Source: Montifringilla adamsi (taxonomy: Eukaryota > Chordata > Aves > Passeriformes > Passeridae). Taken from it: a DNA stretch of 64,000 nt. The translations under genes were made by a program, and so were the position numbers. Location of the stretch: the NCBI GenBank assembly GCA_017590115.1, contig JAGGNK010015225.1:2029349-2093348 (forward strand), written 5' to 3'. Positions 17,373-63,435 of this stretch are shown here, piece after piece; the first letter of the stretch is position 1, and every line of letters begins with the position of its first letter. The notes below the pieces were generated by a model, which saw only the letters and a list, made by a program, of their open reading frames with translations, was not told the DNA's origin and did not search any database.

Positions 17373-19256
17373 CCTCACAGTCACTCTGAGGCTCTTCAGG
17401 CCACGAGGCCTGGGCCTGTATGATTAAATATATCCTGAAACAATGAGTTGGGCTCCTCTGCTCCTACAGAAAGTGAATCTGTATCTTTGTGATGGATCTG
17501 AGTAGCTTTAACATAGGGAGGCAGCTGGCAGGTAAGAAGCTTAGTTCAGCCTGCAAAAAGTGAAACCTCAGCAGGAACAGAGAGCATTCACCTACTGGGG
17601 CTCAACTGGAGGCTTCAATTATCCCCAGAATTCACAGAAAATAACTTTACAGAAGCAGGGAGGGAAGATAACAGAGCCTGTCACCAGGCACAACATCCCA
17701 CTCTGAAATAACCCAGTGAGGAAGTACCGAGCCACTCCCACCGCAGAGAGGTGGAAATTACGGTGAACTGGGAAATTCCGGTGAACTGAAAAGAGACGTG
17801 TGAAAATACAGCCACGAGGAGCTCTCCAGTCTGTGACCACTGCACCAGATTAAAAACGAGCCTGTGCAGTAGGTCTGCAGGAAGATGATCCCTAATCTGC
17901 CACACACGACGCACACGGAAAGCCTAAGACAAGGACCTTAAAGCTATTAAAGCTCCAGTACCCTGGAGAAGCCGTTCCCACCAGGAATGAGGCAGCTGGA
18001 AGATCTACCAGCTCTCATGCACTTCACACTGATCCATGCAGGAGGGAGCAGGAGGAGCCATGGAGTTCACTACAGCTGGTGGAAGTCTGAGGGATTGTAT
18101 CAACAGTAACTCAGGATTTATTTTTCCCCACAGGGCTAAGACACAGCTCTATGAGCTGGAACTGCAATGGGGTCTCTGATTAGCACACAGAAGGGAAAAG
18201 CTGAAATAGTTTGAGTGCCAGTAATCCCAGTCCTAAAGCTGCCTTTAGTCCTTCATGACTGTTGAGGAAGAGATTAACACCTGAAATACTCATGTTGCAC
18301 TTCCAGATCCATCCCAGTGGAATTTACACGTGCACTCACTGGTCCCACAGACCCAACCAGAATGACCACTACAATGGATGTGTTTGTGCTCTTTTACAAA
18401 GCCTCCAACAACTCATTCTTCCTCTTTAAACCAACAACTGAACTTTCCCTTTGGAAAAAGGAAAAAACCCTTCAGATCAGCAGCAGAGACACAACCTCAG
18501 AGTTACAACAGGGGCCTGATGGGGCTCCAGCAGCAGAATCCAGCCCAGCTTGGAGGAAAGGGTGGTTGCAAACACCACCAGAACCTCCGTGACAGCTCCT
18601 TTGGAAAAGGAAAGGAACAACTGGATGTGTTTCCAGCTCCTTCTCCTCAGGAAGCCTGACTGTGCCAGCACTGGTACCAAAGCTGGAGGAGCAACCTTCA
18701 AGCTTCATCCGAGAGCAGGAGAGTCCTTCAGGCCAGCTGATCCAGCTCTGCTCCGACACCACTCAGCCACAATGGCTGAGCCAACACCAGGAATTCCAGG
18801 ATGGCTGCACCAGCACCTCTGGTTTCCATTCTTTTCCACATGAGCTGCTCAAGACAAGACGAAGTCCACCCTAATTGGCATTTCAGAGGCAAAGCCAGCA
18901 CACCAGAAGCAAAATAAGAGCTCCTGCATATTCCCAGGCTCTGGAGTTTGGTCAGCACACCTTAAAATACCGGCCCTAATTTATTCCTTTTAACTCAACA
19001 GCTGCTCATTAGCAGGAGCTTGTCTTAAAAGTGATTTCACAAGAGGCCTTTTGTCAAATTTACACTGGCATTTGTCAGTTTGAGATTAAGCCCTGCGTTC
19101 ACCAACTTGATACCCCGCTCACACTAAAGCATAAATTAACATTTTAATGGAGCTCCGATCTATTGGAGGCCCCTTCACTACAAGCTCATTATATTTCACC
19201 TCCCCAAAAGTCCCTTTCCCTGCTTTGCTGAGCCAGGGACAGGCTTTAGGACAGAC

Positions 19257-19390
19257 TTCAGCTTTCCCTATCAAAGGGAAGAAGCTTTTTCCTCCTGAGC
19301 CATTCCTCCACCTCAAAGGAAGAGCCTTGAAAGGAATGAAAGCAACTGGGAAAGTTGAGTGTCCCCTACAGCAGACGCTCCCACACCTGA
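19257..19390. repeat. copy 2 of the 133-bp duplicated element
   Basis: Direct partner of 17240-17372, with only scattered base differences. Confidence 0.8.
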
Positions 19391-20435
19391 CACATTTCCT
19401 TTGTGCCACATTCCAGGTGTGTTACCCTTCTCCCCAAACCCAAAAGAGGGGGATGATAATCCAGCTGTGCCTCCGGTGGGGTCCTGTGTCAGCAGCCCCA
19501 TCAATCACAGCACCCAAACCACGGGAGGAAATCTGTGGATTTCAATTTAATCTCCATCCCCAGGGGAAGTGGGGGAAATCCCTCTTGGGCCAACCCCAAA
19601 GAGATCCCTTTGTCCAGCCACCTTTCCCCACCAATAGGAGGGAACAAAAGCAGGAAAGGCCAGTTGCACAAGGAGGAAAACCTCTCCACCATATTGGATT
19701 TTCTTCCCCCCTTCTCCAAACAATGCCTCGCATTTGTAACCTGCAATCCGCCCTCCCGTGGCATCTCCCGACCTCCAGGGATGGAGGAACCGGGAGAAAT
19801 CCTCCCGCAAACCTCCCGGGCAGCGGCACTGCCATGTTTTTTTTCCCCAGGGCTGCCTGCGGCGCGGGCTGCATCCTCCACAATAGGACAAAGCCCCACC
19901 GCGGTTCATCCCCCTCCCTCCGCCGCACCCCCATCAGCTGTCAGCTCTCCTTAGGGATCACCGGGATGCAGCGACATGGCAGGAAAGGGGTTTTTTTTGG
20001 AGGGGGGAATAAGGGAAATTTGACAGGCTCGCCAGCCTCCCATCCCCCTCCTGCTGCAGTCAGGGCTGGATGGAGCCGAAGGCTGCAAAGGCGGAGCGGG
20101 AATGGGGATGGAGAGGGGGGGGATTACCACGGCTGCCTCCACCCTGCACGGACCTGCAGCCACGTTAGGTTTGTGGTACGGGGTGGGGGAGCGGGGGAAG
20201 GGATGTGTGAATGGAAAAAAATAAGGTAATAATTAAAAAAAATAAATAAAAGGCAATAAATGCCCGCCGGCGTTTTATTGTCCGAGTCTCCCCACGCCCT
20301 GCCTCCGCAAAACAACCGCATTTCCTGGGGCCCCCTGGGAACGGCGGGGATCGGGGACGGGGCTATATCCAAACACGAGGAGCTATTGTAAAATATATAC
20401 ATAAATCATATAAAAACCCCAGCCGGGGGGCCAGT

Positions 20436-20830
20436 TAGGGATGGGGAGAAGGATCCCGGGTGGGGATGGGATTGGAACTGCGGGGTGCAGTGAGAATTAA
20501 TGATGGGGAAATGAGCCAGGGGTCCCCCGGGAGAGGGGGGGTCACACACACCGGACCCCCGGGGTAATGCTGAGGGGCGGAGGGAGACGATCCCAGGCTG
20601 GGCTGGAGATGAATGGGAAAGGATCCAGGGTGGGGGTGGGACTGAAGCCGAGGGGGTGCTGTGATAATTAATGACAAGGGAAAGCACCCAGGGGTCCCTC
20701 AGGGGGTCACATACACCAGATCCCCGGTAATACTGGGGAGGGGGACGGGGGGAAGCACCCAGACAGAGGCGGGGGGGCTACGATGGACAGGTGACAGGTG
20801 AAGAAAACGACCTGAATGGGGCGAGTGGGG
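20436..20830. repeat. two-copy G-rich tandem repeat (unit about 190 bp)
   Basis: The series GGATGGGGAGAAGGATCCCGGGTGG / TTAATGATGGGGAAATGAGCC / GGGGTCACACACACCGGACC recurs in altered form from about 20620, with CAGGGGTCCCTCAGGGGGTC. Confidence 0.7.
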
Positions 20831-21019
20831 TGATAATCAGGTGAGAGCCTGGGGAGGGGACCGCACACCCTGGGGGAGGGGATAGAGACCCGAGCGCCCG
20901 AGGCGGGGGGGGCTCAAACACAGGCTGGGAAGGGAGGATCAGATGATAGACGGGCAAAGAACAGCGGCGCCGGGGTGGATGAGAGATGGGGAAGGGGGTC
21001 AGCCGCAGGAGCCGGGGGA

Positions 21020-21720
21020 TGGGGGCCCTAAATTTGGGGGTGCTCCTTAATTTATGGGGTTCCTCAATTTGGGAGGGGGTCTTTTATTTACTTGGTGGGG
21101 ACTTCAGTTTAGGGAACACTCAGTTTGGGGGGTTCTTAATTTGTGAGAGTCCTCAGTTTGGGGGAGTCCTTTATTTGGGGTGGTCTCAGTTTAGGGGGGC
21201 CTTCAGTGGGGGGTGGTCCTCAATTTTCATGGATCCTCCATCTGGGGGATTCCTCAGTTTAGGGAATTTCCTCCACTTGGAGGGGGCCCCACGGTTTGTG
21301 GGGGGTCTCTATTTGGGGACAGACTAGGTTTGGGGGTCCTCCGTTTTGATGGGCTCCTTAACCTGGGGGGTTCCTCTGTTTAGGGGATTCATCGGGATCC
21401 TCCATTTAGGGGGTCCTCAATTTGGGGTTTTTTCCTCAGTTTAGAAAGGATTCTCTGTTTGGGAGGGTTCTTAATTTTTGGGGGACCTCTGATTAGTGGG
21501 GGATACAATTGAAGGGGGTTCTCTTTTGGGGGCAAGTCCCCGATTTGGGGGATCCTTCATTTCAAGGGGATCCTCAGTTTGGGGATGTTCCTTAATATTG
21601 GGGAGCATCCTCACTTGAGGGAAGTTCTTAAATTAGGGGGGGGTTGTAGTTTAGTGGGGTCTTTGAATGAGGGGTTCCTCAATTTGGGGGTTCCTCAGTT
21701 TAGGGGGGGTTAACTGGACC
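21020..21720. repeat. G-rich minisatellite, left block
   Basis: Degenerate units of about 20-25 bp (TTTGGGGGGTCCTCAATT-like) with many G3-G7 runs on the plus strand. The DNA could form G-quadruplexes. The same family resumes at 22090. Confidence 0.9.
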
Positions 21721-21858
21721 CCCCCCAATCCCTGCACATCTGATGCTTTTCCATCCCAAGCACCCCATGGAGCCACTTTTGATGGGAAATTTGCTAATTA
21801 TCCCAACAAACACCCCTAATTAGGCTGCACTCCTACTTCCCAAAACCCTGTTTGGGGG

Positions 21859-22080
21859 AAAAAAAAAAAAAAAAAAAAAAATCCAACCTGGCCTTGGACA
21901 CTTCCAGGGATGGAGCAGCCACAACTTTTTTGGGAAATCTGTGCCAGGGCCTCCTCACCCTGCCAGGGAAGAGCCCAGACCCATCATCTCCATTATCTTT
22001 TGAGATAATCCTATTTAAAACATTTCTCCTAAATCAACTCCCAAATGCCAAGCTTGCCTCCTCTGCTCAATTTTGGGTAA
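21859..22080 (-). mobile_element. A-run and CR1 LINE fragment splitting the G-rich array
   Basis: A run of 23 A is followed by CCAACCTGGCCTTGGACACT and GGGATGGAGCAGCCACAAC, a CR1 3' part in reverse complement. The flanking array halves share GGGACAGACTAGGTTTGGGG, so the insertion probably came after array growth. Confidence 0.75.
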
Positions 22081-22089
22081 AAATCTTGG

Positions 22090-22420
22090 ACTTATGGGAG
22101 GTTATTTGGGGACAGACTAGGTTTGGGGAGTGCTCAGGTTAGGGGGGCTCCTCCTCTATTTAGGGTATTCATCAGTTTGGGGGAGTTTTCAGTCTGGGGG
22201 GGACCCTCCATTTAGGGGGTCGGGGTTTCATCAGTTTGGGGGTTTTTCCTCAATTTAGGGGTTTTTCCTCAATTTGGGGGGTTTCTTAATTTTTGGGGGT
22301 CCTCTCATTAGTAGGAGATACAATTGAAGAGGGTTGTCTTTTTGGGGCAAATCCCCTATTTGGGGGATCCTTAATTTAAAGATGCTCCTCACTTGGGGGA
22401 TCAATTTGAGGAATTTAATC
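22090..22420. repeat. G-rich minisatellite, right block
   Basis: Continuation of the 21020-21720 array (TCCTCAATTTGGGGGGTTTC units), ending about 70 bp from the ANKRD16 stop codon. It may lie within the ANKRD16 3' UTR. Confidence 0.85.
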
Positions 22421-22488
22421 AGCTGTTTCCCTAAATCTAGGAAGGAATAACCACTGTACCATGTGGAAAAGGAGCAGGTTCCTGTTCC

Positions 22489-34979
<12,491 letters not shown>

Positions 34980-34980
<1 letters not shown>

Positions 34981-36560
34981 CCCTCAGGATGGGCAGAAAT
35001 TTCCTTCTCCCTCAGGATAATGAAAAATTGTCCTTCAGAAAACCAGGATCTGTCCTCTCCTTCAGGAAAACCAGGAATTCTCCTCTCCCTCTGAAATTCA
35101 GGAAGCTGTCACCCCTCAGTAAAAGCAGGAATTATGTTTTTCCTTGGAAAATTAGGTTCTGGTCTCTCCCTCCAGAAAAATAGGATTTTCTTTTCCTTAG
35201 GAAATCCAGGATCTGATCTTTCCCTTAGGAAAACCAGAAATTCCCTTTTCCCTCAGGAAAATCAGAAGCTTCGTTTTTCTATTGGGATGCCCAGGAACCA
35301 AATGTTCCCTCTGGAAAAGTAGAAATTCAGTTTTCCCTCTGGAAAACCAGAAATCAGCCTTTCCCTCAGGAAAATAGGAAAGCAGCCTCTCCTTTAAGTA
35401 GAAAGAATTTTTTTTTTTCTTTAGGGAAAAACAGAAACCAGAGTCTCCCTCAGCAAATCCTGAAATTCCCTTTTTCCTCAGGGAAAAATGGGCAATTTCT
35501 TTTTACTCAGGAAAACCAGGACCCTACCTCTTCCTCCAGAAAACCTGAAATTCCCTCTTCCTTTAGGAAAAGAAGGAACTTCCCTTTTCCTTGAGAAAAC
35601 AAGGAATTAGCCACTCCATCAGGAAAAAGAGAATTTTGCTTTTTCATATGGAAAACCAGCAATGGGTTTCTCCCTCAGGAAAACCAGGAATTTCAATCTT
35701 CCCTCAGGAAAATCAGAAACCAGCCTCTCCCCCTGGTAACACAGAAATTTCCATTCCCTCTGGGAAAACTCGAGAATTCCTGTCCCTCTTAGGAATACCA
35801 GAAACCGACTGGAAATCCATAAATTTTTGTTTTTAAGTGAGGAAAATCTGAAATTCCCTTTTTCCTCTGGAAAACGAGTTAATTTCCTTTTCCCTACGGA
35901 CAGTCAGACACCAATTCCTCCTCCAGGAAAAGCAGCAATTCCCTTTTCCCTCCCAAACGAACGGGAAATTCGCTACTTCCTCAGGGAAAAAAAAAAACAA
36001 ACAAAAAAACAAAAACTCCTTTAGCCACTCCATCAGGAAAAAGAGAATTTTGCTTTTTCATATGGAAAACCAGCAATGGGTTTCTCCCTCAGGAAAACCA
36101 GGAATTTCAATCTTCCCTCAGGAAAATCAGAAACCAGCCTCTCCCCCTGGTAACACAGAAATTTCCATTCCCTCTGGGAAAACTCGAGAATTCCTGTCCC
36201 TCTTAGGAATACCAGAAACCGGCTGGAAATCCATAAATTTTTCTTTTTAAGTGAGGAAAACCTGAAATTCCCTTTTTCCTCTGGAAACGAGTTAATTTCC
36301 TTTTCCCTGCGGACAGTCAGACACCAATTCCTCCTCCAGGAAAAGCAGCAATTCCCTTTTCCCTCCCAAACGAACGGGAAATTCGCTACTTCCTCAGGGA
36401 AAAAAAAAAAAACACAACAAAAATTATACTCCTTTTTTTCCTCAGGAAAATCAGAAATTCCCGATTCCTTCGGGGCTCGCTACTTCCTCAGGGAAAAAAA
36501 AAAAACAAACAAAAAAACAAAAACTCCTTTTTTTCCTCAGGAAAATCAGAAATTCCCGAT
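34980..36560. repeat. CCCTCAGGAAAACCAGAAATT minisatellite with an internal 414-bp duplication
   Basis: Degenerate units of about 30 bp fill this stretch. A higher-order copy is obvious: TTAGCCACTCCATCAGGAAA begins at 35607 and again at 36021, and the following 400 bp match almost perfectly. A third partial copy of the A-rich end (CTACTTCCTCAGGG) begins near 36478. The stretch is probably the first intron or 5' flank of ANKRD16; no exon was recognised. Confidence 0.9.
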
Positions 36561-36684
36561 TCCTTCGGGGCTCCCGCAATCTGGAATCCCCCCCCATTCC
36601 CTCCCCAGCCCATCCCAGGCCGCGCGATTCCCGCGGGAAAAATTCCCGTTTTTTCCAACCCACCCGCGCGCCGCGGAGCGCTCG

Positions 36685-36692
36685 TGACGTCA
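36685..36692. promoter_or_regulatory. CRE site, TGACGTCA
   Basis: Perfect palindromic cAMP response element, expected to bind CREB/ATF dimers. Confidence 0.7.
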
Positions 36693-36705
36693 CGCGCGGA
36701 GGGAC

Positions 36706-36713
36706 TGACGTCA
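36706..36713. promoter_or_regulatory. second CRE site, TGACGTCA
   Basis: A second perfect copy, 21 bp (about two helical turns) from the first, so both would face the same side of the DNA. Confidence 0.7.
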
Positions 36714-36824
36714 CCGCAAAGGGGAGACGATAATAAACCCCGCCCAACCCGGAAGTGCTGCGCCATTGGACAGCGCTGGGCGCTGCTCCGGGTTCTGATT
36801 GGACAACGGGCAGGGGGCGAGGCC

Positions 36825-36859
36825 GGCGGAGCGCGCGGTGCCGGGAGCGCCGGGAGCGG
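36825..36859 (+). other. FBH1 non-coding first exon (inferred, start uncertain)
   Basis: GC-rich sequence ends in AGCGG followed by GTGAGG (donor at 36860). The first coding exon at 40522 has a good acceptor and its ATG is only 2 nt inside, so an upstream non-coding exon is required, and this is the best donor next to the promoter. Confidence 0.5.
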
Positions 36860-36889
36860 GTGAGGCTGGGGGAAGAGGGCGCGACCATT

Positions 36890-37690
36890 TCTGGGCAACG
36901 TGGGGGGGGGCAGGGAAGGGGTTCCCTTGGAAATGGGGTTTCTTTGGGAATGTGGAGGCCCTTGGGAATGAGGGAATCCTCTGAACTGAGGAATTGGCAC
37001 TGAGGGGACCCTTGGCAAAGGCGGGGGAATGATATTCAAAGGGATTTGGCACGGCGGGGGACCTTTGGCTTTGAGGGGAGCTTGGGAATGGAGGCTCCTT
37101 TGGCACTGGGGGCACCATTGGGAATGGGGGAATCCTTGGAATTGGGGGGGTTGGGAATGAGGGCACCCTCGGGAATGAGGGGGGATTTGGTATTAAAGGG
37201 GTTTTTGGCACTGCGGGGGAGCTTGGACATTGAGGGGACCTTGGGAATGGGGGCTCCTTCAGCGTGAGGGGACCCTTGGAAAAGGGGGAATCCTTGGAAT
37301 TGAGGGATTGGAAGTGAGGGGTTACAGGATGGGGGAGTGAACAGGGGGCCTCTTGGCTGAGAAAGGGTTAAAAGGGAATTCCTTGGGAATGAGGGAATCC
37401 TTGGAACTGGGGGATTGGCACTGAGGGCACTCTGGGCATTGAAGCTGCCTTGGGAATGGGGGAATCCTTGGGGTTTGAGGGGACCCTTGGGAATGGGGGA
37501 ATCCTTGGGGTTTGAGGGGACCCTTGGGAATGGGGGAATCCTTGGGGTCTGAGGGTTTGCCTGAGGGGTAACCCTTGGTAACGGGGTGGGCTGAGAAGGG
37601 GTTAAAAGGGAATTCCTTGGGAATGAGGGAATCCTTGGAATTGGGGCATTGGCACCGAGGGGGCTTTGGGAATGGGGGGTTTGGAAATGA
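36890..37690. repeat. G-rich minisatellite in FBH1 intron 1
   Basis: Units such as GGGAATGGGGGAATCCTTGG recur with variable spacing of about 20-45 bp and many G4-G7 runs. Confidence 0.9.
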
Positions 37691-37937
37691 AGGGACCCTC
37701 TGGACCAGGTCGGTGCACCCATGTGGGAAAAGGGTTTGGGAAGGGCCTTCTGGGGGGAAAACCGGGAGCAGCTCCAGCTTCCTCCCAAATACTTCTCGTC
37801 CCTCTGGAGCTTCTCCCTCCATCCTCTGATCCTTTGACTTCCCAGCTGGAATGTCGTGTCCTGGCTGACACTGGAAGCCGTCTGGGAAAAACAGGGATGC
37901 AGGTGAAGCCTGAGTGAACAATTCCATTTTTAAGTAG

Positions 37938-38035
37938 AATCCTGGGATGATTTCGGTTGGAAAAGATCATTAGGATCATCAAATCCAGCCCCAAATTCCC
38001 TCAGCACATTCCTCAAAGCCACGGGAGTGTCTTGG
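37938..38035 (-). mobile_element. CR1 LINE fragment
   Basis: CCTGGGATGATTTCGGTTGG followed by AAAAGATCATTAGGATCATC, a degenerate CR1 3' end in reverse complement. Confidence 0.65.
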
Positions 38036-38699
38036 ATTTGGTTTTTTTCCCTTTTATTTGCCTCATTTCCCATGTTTGGAGGAAATTGGGATGTTGGGAA
38101 ACAGCCTCCCCGGGGAGCTGAGCGGTTTTAACTCTGCTCAGCTGAAAAGGAGGGAGCAGCACACCCAAAAAATCATTCAGCTTGGAAAAAAAAACCCCAA
38201 AAAATTATCCCAAGGAATAACCAGGCTGCTCCTTGGATCCTGCCCTAAAAGGAAAACAACATTTTTGGGTCTGCTGCAGACGTGTTCAGTAGAAATAAAT
38301 AAATTTAAGGAAGCAAAAGTGAAACTGCTGCTGCTGGCAGGAGGGAGCTCATCCCGTGACAGCCACTGCTGCTGGGCTGGGCTCTTTTCTGGAAAAAATT
38401 GCATTTTTTGGGGCTTTTTTGTAGCCAGAAGAGAGGAGTTCGTGCCTATTCCAAGCAAGGTTTGGTTATTTTATGGGAATAATTCCCAGGATGATTTTTT
38501 TTTTTTTAACTGCAGATGGGTTAAATTTCCTCTGATGAAGAATGATCCCAGCTTGGAATGGTTTGGGTGCTGGAATGTTGGATCCAGGGTGGGAGGAACA
38601 AGGCTTGTTTAAAAGTTTAATAAGGGAAAAAAGCATTCCATAAATTCCATGAAAAGGAGTTTTCTTAACCAATTTCCTCCCTGGGAAAGTGACTTTTCG

Positions 38700-40315
38700 T
38701 TTCATTTTTTAAATTTTATTTTTATTTTATTATTTTATTTTATTTTGGATTTTTGCTGGGTTTTTTTGGTGTTTTTTTTTTTTGGGGGGGGGTTTAAATT
38801 TTATTTTATTTTATCTCTTTTTCTATATATATCTAGTGTAACTTGCCAAAAGCACACCATTAGCTTAAAATAACTTTCTTCTATATTTTTATTACATTGG
38901 TTAAATGCATATTTATGAGGATTATATGCATTTCAATATTATATGGTAGATATAAACTTCAGTATTACATATATATAATATATAATATTGGAGTCTATAT
39001 ATTATATAATGTATGATTAGTGTATATTACATAGATACTTCAGTATTCTATATATAATACATATATGAGATATCTATTCCAATATTCTATGTATTTCAGT
39101 GGTTTTGTGAGTTTATTTTTATGGGAATTCTTTTTCTTGTTTTTGACCACTGACTTGTCTGCATCTTCTTAAAATGAATATATTTTATTTTTTTTCTTGA
39201 GGTTTTGTTTTATTGTTTTGACACTTCTTGGTAACTGGAGAATTAGTAGGAATTTTTTTTCTTGGTGTCTTAGTTCTTCTTTTTGAGATATTATAATTTA
39301 GATAAGATAGTCCACAAATATATTGAATTAATGTAGTATTTTATACCATTATTTGAGTTAGTTACATAAATAAAAGCGTGCAGCATCATTATTTTAATTA
39401 AATTTAATGACATAGTTCCTATTTTAATATTATGTGAAGACCTGAGCTATAATATATTGATTTGATTGCTATTTGTTTAAGCTGAGTGGTGTATCTAAAA
39501 GCTGAGAGTCTGTTATAGCCAAAAAGTAGATGAAAGGGAATTGTAATAATAAATTGCATTGTATTAAAATGGTTGTGGTTAATAATAACTTGTAAAAGCC
39601 AATACTTAAATGTGGAAGTCAAAAACTCTATTATTATGGTATTATATTCTATACCTGTATTATATTATGTATTGTTATATTTATTACTATAGAAATATTA
39701 AATACTCTACAATCAATAATCATATATCATTATGTAATATATAAAATATATATTCTATATAACACAATTATATATTATATATTTCATCTATAATATAATT
39801 TCTATTAGATAATATAATATAATTATTATAATAATACAAAATATAGCTAAATTTTATACCTTCTATTATGTATTATAAATACATTATATTAATAATATAG
39901 TATAATATAATACCATCATAATGACATTACACTAATACTATAATAATATTAATTATAAGTAAATAATAATGCAATATTATTGTACACTAATGTAATTATT
40001 TATAATACAATTATATTATATTTTAGTATATGTATAACATATAATTATATATCAATATAATGTATAATTATTATATTGATATATAATAAGTTATCTATCA
40101 CATAATTATATATATAATCTTATATGTCATATATATGATATATATAAGTTACATGATATATAGTAAGCTATATGATACTAATGTAATAATATTATATTAA
40201 TTGTATAATAATTATATTTATAATTACAATATTGCACTAATTATATAACAATTCTATTTATACTGTGATAAATGATATTATGTTAGAAAATTATAGCTAT
40301 ATTGTCACTTCTAAC
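38700..40315. repeat. 1.6-kb extremely AT-rich island in FBH1 intron 1
   Basis: Starts with TTTTATTTTATTATTTTATT runs and continues as TA-rich sequence (ATATAATATATAATATT). GC is very low from about 38830 to 40310 and the island ends abruptly at GAGGCAGCCAGTGC. Nothing coding was seen. Confidence 0.9.
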
Positions 40316-40523
40316 AAGAGGCAGCCAGTGCTTCTCTAGGAATTCCTGGCTGGGATGGAATTCCTAACGAAATATTTCCAAACTAAATCATGCCCTAACT
40401 ATCCAAACTGAATCATCTCTCAGCCATCCCATCACAAAATCTTCCTGCACCCCTGAGGCCTCTCAGGATGCCAGGGAGGAGAGCGCAGTGTGAGGTTTTC
40501 CGTGCGTTTCCCTTTCCCCAGGG

Positions 40524-63435
<22,912 letters not shown>

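Larger units (their letters stand above)
13777..22488. other. 8.7 kb without recognisable exons: GDI2 5' region and GDI2-ANKRD16 interval
   Basis: The DNA upstream of GDI2 coding exon 2 should contain coding exon 1, the promoter and the spacer to ANKRD16. None of the motifs expected for exon 1 (the reverse complement of a start followed by Asn-Glu-Glu-Tyr-Asp) was found on reading through. The stretch holds CR1 pieces, a 133-bp duplicated element and G-rich arrays from about 20400 to 22420. A moderately GC-rich zone at about 19740-20350 could be promoter DNA, but no sharp CpG island is evident. Confidence 0.5.
36600..36860. promoter_or_regulatory. bidirectional promoter of ANKRD16 and FBH1
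   Basis: A CpG-rich block between two head-to-head genes. It holds two perfect CRE palindromes, an ETS-type CCGGAAGTG at about 36749-36757 and inverted CCAAT boxes (ATTGG) at 36765-36769 and 36798-36802. No TATA box stands in an obvious position, as usual for housekeeping promoters. Transcription starts are not visible from sequence. Confidence 0.75.

Noticed and set aside
17184..17384. Minus-strand peptide GSSFEVEEWLRRKKLLPF as a possible exon
   Set aside because: It occurs twice as part of a repeated element, lacks a convincing donor in phase and matches no neighbouring gene.
19147..20229. 360-codon open frame on the plus strand
   Set aside because: It crosses the duplicated 133-bp element and GC-rich DNA, has no recognisable domain, and overlapping frames on the other strand are also open. 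It looks like chance openness.
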